Of a DNA stretch of 10,668 bases, positions 1 through 4,870 are shown piece by piece. A model generated the notes under the pieces. It saw only the letters and a list, made by a program, of their open reading frames with translations. It did no database searches and had not been told where the DNA came from. The stretch is from Coriobacteriia bacterium (GTDB lineage: Bacteria > Actinomycetota > Coriobacteriia > Anaerosomatales > PALSA-660). The first letter of the stretch is position 1. Each line of letters starts with the position of its first letter. Location of the stretch: contig PKWR01000081.1 of NCBI GenBank assembly GCA_003133285.1, forward strand, positions 1-10,668, given 5' to 3'. The position numbers were made by a program, and so were the translations under genes.

Positions 1-322
<322 letters not shown>

Positions 323-330
323 AATGGTCA

Positions 331-346
331 CAGGAATTGCTTCCTG
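331..346 (-). repeat. GCAA-tetraloop hairpin just upstream of 16S
   Basis: On the minus strand CAGGAA-GCAA-TTCCTG forms a 6-bp stem with a GNRA loop, ending about 8 nt before the mature 16S 5' end. Such a structure could guide 5' end maturation. The pairing is seen directly; the role is inferred. Confidence 0.45.
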
Positions 347-361
347 AGTTCCACGAAGGTT

Positions 362-379
362 CGGATCACTGGTGATCCG
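362..379 (-). repeat. Near-perfect palindrome in the 16S leader
   Basis: The minus strand reads CGGATCACCAGTGATCCG: 8-bp arms CGGATCAC and GTGATCCG separated by CA, or 7 bp around a CCAG tetraloop. It begins about 40 nt before the 16S 5' end. Its GTGATCC arm is complementary to GGATCAC, the conserved segment near the 3' end of bacterial 16S rRNA just before the anti-Shine-Dalgarno. Confidence 0.55.
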
Positions 380-509
380 GGTTCAGTTCGCCTGCCTTTC
401 GCTACGGGGTAGCTCCAGGTGGTTCGAACCGATAGACCTCAAAGGTGCCATGCGGGTTTGACCTGTTGCCAGGCCCTATCCGATGACGGGTTCTTGGTCT
501 TTCATTTTT

Positions 510-533
510 CCGGTCCGCCGTGAGGCGGGCCGG
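510..533 (-). repeat. GC-rich leader hairpin
   Basis: CCGGCCCGCC and GGCGGACCGG flank a TCAC loop (minus strand) and pair over 10 positions with one C-A mismatch. It lies about 15 nt after the boxA-type element. On the minus strand it is followed by AAAAATGAAAG rather than a T run, so it is not a standard terminator. A structural or processing role in the leader is more likely. Confidence 0.5.
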
Positions 534-545
534 CTGGCTTGTAGT

Positions 546-570
546 CACAGTATTCAGTTTTCAAGGTTCA
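546..570 (-). promoter_or_regulatory. rRNA leader boxA-type antitermination/processing element
   Basis: The minus strand contains CTTGAAAACTGAATACTGTG (546-565), with TGAAC immediately upstream. It closely resembles the conserved actinobacterial and Firmicutes leader/spacer element (TTTGAGAACTCAATAGTGTG in mycobacteria, from memory), which binds the NusB-NusE antitermination complex and lies next to RNase III processing sites. Its position between P2 and 16S fits this role. Confidence 0.7.
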
Positions 571-583
571 GGCACAAGGGGGT

Positions 584-612
584 ACGTTACGTTCCGTTGT
601 CCCCGCTGTCAA
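584..612 (-). promoter_or_regulatory. rRNA promoter P2 candidate
   Basis: A perfect -35 hexamer TTGACA (607-612) is followed after 17 nt by TAACGT (584-589), which keeps the key T, A and final T of a -10 box. Transcription would start near 575-577, a few bases before the boxA-type element. The -35 is ideal, the -10 is mediocre and lacks an upstream TG. It lies downstream of the terminator-like hairpin, so transcripts from it would avoid that hairpin. Confidence 0.55.
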
Positions 613-654
613 TGGCCATTCTCAGCGATCCTGCGAGCACATTCGCTCCGCTTC

Positions 655-684
655 ACAAAACAGGCGCCCCGCATCGGAGGCGCC
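655..684 (-). terminator. Terminator-like hairpin inside the rRNA leader
   Basis: On the minus strand GGCGCC (679-684) and GGCGCC (663-668) form a 6-bp G/C stem, extendable by a T-G and a C-G pair around a loop of about 6 nt. It is followed by TGTTTTGTG, a short T-rich run. This is the form of a modest Rho-independent terminator. It could end tyrS read-through transcripts, attenuate P1 transcripts at about 150 nt, or be overridden by boxA antitermination. Confidence 0.45.
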
Positions 685-750
685 AGTCAGGCGTCGGTGT
701 GTCGCGGTTGCGACTGCCGTCGTCCCTAGTGGTCAGCTTCCAGAAGGATG

Positions 751-764
751 CTCGTTTTCAAAGC
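751..764 (-). promoter_or_regulatory. boxA-like element following P1
   Basis: The minus strand reads GCTTTGAAAACGAG, about 40-55 nt downstream of the predicted P1 start. The TTTGAAAAC core matches the Gram-positive rRNA boxA form (CTTTGAAAACT). The rest fits the consensus less well than the second copy at 546-570, so this could be chance similarity. Its position between P1 and a terminator-like hairpin is what an antitermination site would need. Confidence 0.4.
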
Positions 765-811
765 CCCGCTCCGCGTTCGTAAGCGTCAGGACCGCCGTAG
801 TGGCAGGGAGT

Positions 812-840
812 AGAATAGCACCGCCCCCAGGGCCTCGCAA
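812..840 (-). promoter_or_regulatory. rRNA promoter P1 (sigma-A type, extended -10)
   Basis: On the minus strand a -35 box TTGCGA (835-840) is followed after exactly 17 nt by TATTCT (812-817). The TG of an extended -10 (TGCTATTCT) sits just upstream of the -10 hexamer. Transcription would start near 805. The region after the -10 (ACTCCCTGCC) is G/C-rich, as expected of stringently controlled rRNA promoters. The -35 box begins only 17 nt past the tyrS stop codon. No competing promoter of similar quality is visible in the same stretch. Confidence 0.7.
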
Positions 841-857
841 GAACTACTTTGAGCGAT

Positions 858-2066
858 CTACGAACGGTCGACGACGCGGGCGAAATGGCGCTTGCCTGCC
901 TGGATCACGCGACCGGAAACGGCCTCCCAAGGCAAGTTGTATATACCCACTGCGACCGGCTCGCCATCGATGCGGATACCTCCCCCATCGATGAGACGTC
1001 GGCCCTCGCCGTTGGAGGGTGCGAAGCCCAACTCCTTGAGGAGCGCGGGCAGGTGGACGGGGTCGGATGCCTCCACCCGAACATCGGGGACGTCCACGGG
1101 CGCCTCATGGCGCTTGAAGACACGGTCGAACGCGGCCTCCGCGTCGATCGCCGCCTGCGGCCCGTGATAGACCTCGACGACACAGCGGGCAAGGCGTCGC
1201 TTCTGCACGCCCGGGTGAACCGTGCCATCGACGAGCTCGGCCTCGACGGTCTCGAGCTCCTCGATGGAGAGCGGAGTGGCGAGGCGGTAGTACTTCCCCA
1301 TCAGCTCGTCCGGGATGGACATCAGCTTGCCGAACATCTCGTCGGGCGGGTCGGTCAACCCGATCGCGTTGCCGTACGACTTGCTCATCTTCTGAACGCC
1401 GTCGGTCCCTTCGAGGAGGGGCAGCGTGAGGCACACCTGGGGTTCGAGGCCGTGCTTCTCCATCAACTCGCGACCCGCGAGCAGGTTGAACAGCTGATCG
1501 GTGCCCCCGAGCTCCACGTCCGCTTCCACGATCACGGAGTCGTACGCCTGGGCCACGGGGTAGAGGAACTCGTGCAGGGAGATCGGACGCTGCTCCGCGT
1601 AGCGCTTGGCGAAGTCGTCGCGCTCCAAGATGCGCGCCACGGTGAAGCGGCTGGTGAGCCGCAGCAGCTCGGCGAATCCGAGCGGCGCGAGCCAGTCGGA
1701 GTTGCGCCGGAGTTCGGTGCGGTCCGGGTCAAGGATCCGGAAGGCCTGCGCTATGTATGTCTGGGCATTCTCTTCGATCTGCTCGACGGTGAGCGGCGGG
1801 CGCGTGGCGCTGCGGCCTGACGGATCACCGATCAGCGCAGTGAAGTCGCCGATGATCAGGACGACCGTGTGGCCGAGGTCCTGGAACTGGCGCAGCTTTC
1901 GCAGTGGTACAGCGTGCCCGAGGTGAAGATCGGGCGCGGTGGGGTCGACGCCCAGCTTGATGCGCAGCGACCTGCCGGTCGCCAGCTTGTCGAGCAGCGC
2001 CTGCCGGGGCACGACCGCCTCGGTACCGCTCTCGATGACGTGCATCTGCTGCTCCGGAGTGAGCAC
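858..2066 (-). CDS. tyrS: Tyrosyl-tRNA synthetase
   Basis: Class I aminoacyl-tRNA synthetase that charges tRNA-Tyr with tyrosine using ATP in the cytosol. The 402-residue product shows the HIGH-type motif HLGH at 48-51 within DPTAPDLHLGH, the tyrosine-pocket signatures YPVAQAYDS (169-177) and GGTDQLFN (187-194), the KMSKS loop at 226-230, and a C-terminal S4 RNA-binding domain from about 335 (GRRLIDGGGIRIDGEPV). The frame stays open further upstream to 2279, but the GTG at 2064-2066 is preferred: it gives the family-typical N-terminus (LTPEQQMHVIESGTE), has AGAGGA about 10 nt upstream, and the candidate promoter at 2153-2161 lies inside the longer frame. The length is normal for the family and all catalytic motifs are intact. 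The stop codon lies 17 nt before the rRNA P1 -35 box on the same strand, with no terminator between, so read-through into the rRNA leader is possible. Confidence 0.97.
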   Translation of the reverse strand: MLTPEQQMHVIESGTEAVVPRQALLDKLATGRSLRIKLGVDPTAPDLHLGHAVPLRKLRQFQDLGHTVVLIIGDFTALIGDPSGRSATRPPLTVEQIEENAQTYIAQAFRILDPDRTELRRNSDWLAPLGFAELLRLTSRFTVARILERDDFAKRYAEQRPISLHEFLYPVAQAYDSVIVEADVELGGTDQLFNLLAGRELMEKHGLEPQVCLTLPLLEGTDGVQKMSKSYGNAIGLTDPPDEMFGKLMSIPDELMGKYYRLATPLSIEELETVEAELVDGTVHPGVQKRRLARCVVEVYHGPQAAIDAEAAFDRVFKRHEAPVDVPDVRVEASDPVHLPALLKELGFAPSNGEGRRLIDGGGIRIDGEPVAVGIYNLPWEAVSGRVIQAGKRHFARVVDRS

Positions 2067-2152
2067 GGTCCTCGGTTCCTCTCGGGCCCGCGTCACTTCA
2101 CGGACCGATGACGGTGCGACCGAACTCGTGGTCGGCCGCCGTTTTGCAGGCC

Positions 2153-2161
2153 ATACTAGCA
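2153..2161 (-). promoter_or_regulatory. Putative tyrS promoter (extended -10)
   Basis: The minus strand reads TGCTAGTAT, an extended -10 of the same shape as rRNA P1 (TGCTATTCT). No good -35 lies 16-18 nt upstream. Initiation would fall near 2146, giving an untranslated leader of about 80 nt before the GTG start. That is too short for a T-box riboswitch, and no T-box motif is visible. Confidence 0.45.
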
Positions 2162-2193
2162 TGCAGCTCGCGCACTTCCCGAGCCCACGAGGA

Positions 2194-2211
2194 TGCGGAC
2201 GCCCGTCCGCA
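2194..2211. repeat. Inverted repeat between the divergent tyrS and PBP genes
   Basis: TGCGGAC-GCCC-GTCCGCA is a 7-bp perfect inverted repeat with a 4-nt loop in the 211-bp divergent intergenic region. It lies upstream of both predicted start sites, so it would act as a DNA element, such as an operator, rather than a leader hairpin. In this GC-rich background it may be chance. Confidence 0.35.
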
Positions 2212-2277
2212 CGACCGCCGAGTGAGGGCGCCGACGACCATCCGTCCGACGCGCACACATAGATATAGAGTGAGGCC

Positions 2278-4851
2278 ATGGCTACCTACGACGACAAACG
2301 ACCCCCGGCTCCGCGACAGCGCGCGGCGCGCCAGGGCGGACCGCAGTCAGGCCGCACCCGTGCCCGCGTCGCCGCACCGATGCCGGACCGCGACCGCTCA
2401 CGCGACAGCGCGCGCCCGGCCCGCAAGCGCCGGCATCCCGTCCTGCGCATCTCCCTGCTCATCCTGGCGGTGCTCCTGGTCGGGATCGCCGTGACGGGCT
2501 GTGCCGTGATCAGCGACATCTCACGCAACCTCCCCGACCCGACGAAGCCGCTCAAGGGCACCGACCTGACGACGCGCGTCGTCGACCGGAACGGGGCCAC
2601 GATCACCGACCTGTTCGCCGACCAGAACCGCCAGCTCGTGGCGCTGGCCGATATCCCGACGACCCTGCGTGAGGCGGTCATCTCCACCGAGGACCAGCGT
2701 TACTACGAGCATCCCGGCGTCGACCTGCTGGGGCTGGCGCGCGCCGTCGTGGTCGACATCAGAGCGGGCGCCCAGGTACAGGGCGGTTCCACCATCACGC
2801 AGCAGTACGTGAAGCAGGCCTTCGTCGGCGATCAGATGAGCCTCAAGCGCAAGGTCTCCGAAGCGCTGCTGGCGTACAAGGTCGAACAGCAGTACTCCAA
2901 GGACCAGATCCTGGCGATGTATCTGAACACGATCTACTTCGGGCATGGCTCCTACGGCGTGCAGACCGCGGCACAGACCTACTTCGGCAAGCCCGTGCAG
3001 AAGCTGACCCTGCCCGAGGCGGCCATGCTCGCAGGCGTCATCAAGTCGCCGGCGCGCTATTCCCCCTACCTCGACCCCGCGGCAGCCAAGGTCCGCAGGG
3101 ACACGGTCCTCGCTCAGATGCGCGACCAGGGCTATATCGACCCCGCGGCGTACGCTGCCGCGGTGGCGACGCCCATCAAGACGACCGGGATCAAGCGCAC
3201 CAGCGCGAAGGCCCCGTACTTCGTCGAGTACCTCAAGGACCAGCTCGTGAAGCTGTACGGCGAGGACGCGGTCTACCGCGGCGGCCTGACGGTCACGACC
3301 ACGCTCGACCTGAAGATGCAGGCGGCGGCCGAGTCGGCCGTCGCCAAGTCCCTCACCAAGAAGAGCGACCCCTCGGCGGCGCTCGTGGCCATCGACCCCA
3401 GGACGGGGCAGATCCTGGCGATGGTTGGCGGACGTGACTTCGCGAAGCAGCAGTACAACGTCGCGGTCCAGGGACACCGGCAGTCCGGCTCGTCGTTCAA
3501 ACCGTTCGTCCTGGCGACCGCACTGGCAGCGGGCATCTCCCCCGAGCAGACCTTCAAGGCGAACTCCACGAGGCTCAGGATCCCGGGGGGGCAGACGTGG
3601 AGCGTGGCCGGCGAGTCCGGCTACGGCGGCATGCAGCGCCTGCGCGTCGCGACCTGGCACTCGCTGAACCCGGTCTTCGCGCAGCTTGTGCTCAAGGTCG
3701 GAGCGGACGCCGTCGTGAACACGGCGCACGACATGGGCATCGTCACCAAGATCACGCCCGTGCCGGCTGTCGCCCTCGGCGGCATGGCCGAGGGCGTGAC
3801 CCCGCTGGAGATGACGTCGGCCTACGGGACGCTCGCGGACGGCGGCACCCACGTCGAGCCGATCGGCATCCTCAAGGTGACCGACAAGGACGGCAAGGTC
3901 CTCTTCACGGCCCCGGCGCCGAAAGGCAAGCGGGCGCTCGACGCGGCGGTGGCCTACCTGACCACCGACATCCTGAAGGGCGTCATCCAGCACGGCACCG
4001 GCACGGCGGCGGCCATCGGGCGCCCGGCGGCCGGCAAGACGGGCACCACGCAGAACAACGCGGACGCCTGGTTCTGCGGCTACACCCCGGACCTCGCCGC
4101 GACGGTGTGGGTGGGATATGCCGACTCGCAGAAGCCGATGAACTCCGTCCACGGCATCAGGGTGACCGGAGGCTCGTTCCCGGCACGGATCTGGGCGGCG
4201 TTCATGAAGTCCGCGCTGGCGGGCAAGCCGGCCACGCAGTTCAAGCGCCCGTCGGGGCTGGTGGACGCCAGGATCTGCCTCGAGTCGGGCGGCGCGGCCA
4301 CGCCGCTCTGCCCGAGGACGGGACCGGCGCTCTTCCTCACGGGCCACGTCCCCGGTCCGTGCACCATCCATACGAGCGCGATCGGCCTGAAGATGCCGAA
4401 CCTCGTCGGCCTGACGAAGCTCGCCGCACTCGCTGCGCTCGACAAGATGTCGCTGCGCTACAGCGTCGTCGACAAGGACGCCGCCGGTGTCGCCGCGGGC
4501 ATCGTCGCTGCACAGGACCCCCTCGGCGGCAGCACGATCACGAGTGTCACGGTCGTCACGCTGACGGTGAGCACCGGCGGTGGCGGAGCGAACAAGCCGC
4601 CGACCGCGAAGTTCGACTGGACGCCCCTGAAGCCCGCGGTCAACCAGGTCGTCAAGTTCGATGCGAGCGGCAGCGCCGACCCCGACGGTTCGATCGCGAA
4701 GTGGGTCTGGGAGTTCGGCGATGGGTCATCGGCGTCCGGCAAGACCGCGAGCCACGCGTTCCCCGCGCCCAACGACTACAACGTGACGCTGTGGATCACC
4801 GACAACGGCGGGACCACGGTCTCGATCACGAAGAAGATCACCGTCCACTAG
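2278..4851 (+). CDS. Class A penicillin-binding protein with PASTA and PKD domains
   Basis: Bifunctional peptidoglycan synthase: it polymerises lipid II and cross-links stem peptides outside the membrane. The 857 residues read as a basic, disordered cytosolic tail (1-57), a membrane helix (about 58-78), a GT51 transglycosylase (about 95-270) with EDQRYYEHPGVD (catalytic Glu138), GGSTITQQ (169-176) and RKVSE (191-195, second Glu), then a transpeptidase with SSFK (nucleophile Ser405, Lys408), SLN (462-464) and KTG (587-589). A Cys-containing linker (667-695) follows, one PASTA repeat (about 705-766), a Gly-rich hinge, and a PKD domain (about 773-857) with the canonical WEFGDG (811-816). All catalytic motifs are intact. 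ATG 2278 has only a poorly spaced GAGG upstream; an AT-rich block (2258-2269) just before it may hold the -10, so a very short or absent 5' UTR is possible. PASTA domains bind peptidoglycan or beta-lactams; PKD folds usually mediate surface or polysaccharide contacts. Confidence 0.95.
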   Translation: MATYDDKRPPAPRQRAARQGGPQSGRTRARVAAPMPDRDRSRDSARPARKRRHPVLRISLLILAVLLVGIAVTGCAVISDISRNLPDPTKPLKGTDLTTRVVDRNGATITDLFADQNRQLVALADIPTTLREAVISTEDQRYYEHPGVDLLGLARAVVVDIRAGAQVQGGSTITQQYVKQAFVGDQMSLKRKVSEALLAYKVEQQYSKDQILAMYLNTIYFGHGSYGVQTAAQTYFGKPVQKLTLPEAAMLAGVIKSPARYSPYLDPAAAKVRRDTVLAQMRDQGYIDPAAYAAAVATPIKTTGIKRTSAKAPYFVEYLKDQLVKLYGEDAVYRGGLTVTTTLDLKMQAAAESAVAKSLTKKSDPSAALVAIDPRTGQILAMVGGRDFAKQQYNVAVQGHRQSGSSFKPFVLATALAAGISPEQTFKANSTRLRIPGGQTWSVAGESGYGGMQRLRVATWHSLNPVFAQLVLKVGADAVVNTAHDMGIVTKITPVPAVALGGMAEGVTPLEMTSAYGTLADGGTHVEPIGILKVTDKDGKVLFTAPAPKGKRALDAAVAYLTTDILKGVIQHGTGTAAAIGRPAAGKTGTTQNNADAWFCGYTPDLAATVWVGYADSQKPMNSVHGIRVTGGSFPARIWAAFMKSALAGKPATQFKRPSGLVDARICLESGGAATPLCPRTGPALFLTGHVPGPCTIHTSAIGLKMPNLVGLTKLAALAALDKMSLRYSVVDKDAAGVAAGIVAAQDPLGGSTITSVTVVTLTVSTGGGGANKPPTAKFDWTPLKPAVNQVVKFDASGSADPDGSIAKWVWEFGDGSSASGKTASHAFPAPNDYNVTLWITDNGGTTVSITKKITVH

Positions 4852-4870
4852 CGAGGCGACCCGAAGCTCC

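Larger units (their letters stand above)
323..806 (-). other. rRNA operon leader (5' external transcribed region)
   Basis: This is the roughly 480-nt stretch between tyrS and 16S, with no convincing protein gene. In transcription order it holds promoter P1, a first TTTGAAAAC element (751-764), a terminator-like hairpin (655-684), promoter P2 (584-612), a second, better boxA-type element (546-570), a 10-bp GC-rich hairpin (510-533), small hairpins at 401-413 and 362-379, and a GCAA-capped hairpin just before the 16S 5' end (331-346). The functional reading as an antiterminated, processed leader follows known rRNA operon organisation. The transcript boundaries are inferred. Confidence 0.8.

Noticed and set aside
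421..480. Possible tRNA in the rRNA leader, suggested by GGTTCGAACC
   Set aside because: GGTTCGAACC resembles a T-loop but is a self-complementary decamer; no matching acceptor stem, anticodon arm or D arm can be drawn around it on either strand.
510..533. Intrinsic terminator in the leader after boxA
   Set aside because: The hairpin is strong but is followed on the minus strand by an A-rich run, and on the plus strand by CTGGCTTG, so neither side has the T run expected.
2067..2146. T-box riboswitch upstream of tyrS
   Set aside because: The leader is only about 80 nt, too short, and no T-box consensus or terminator/antiterminator pair is visible.
2067..2279. 71-residue N-terminal extension of TyrRS from an ATG at 2279
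   Set aside because: The extension has no TyrRS character, overlaps the candidate promoter and the divergent PBP start, and the GTG at 2066 gives the normal family N-terminus.
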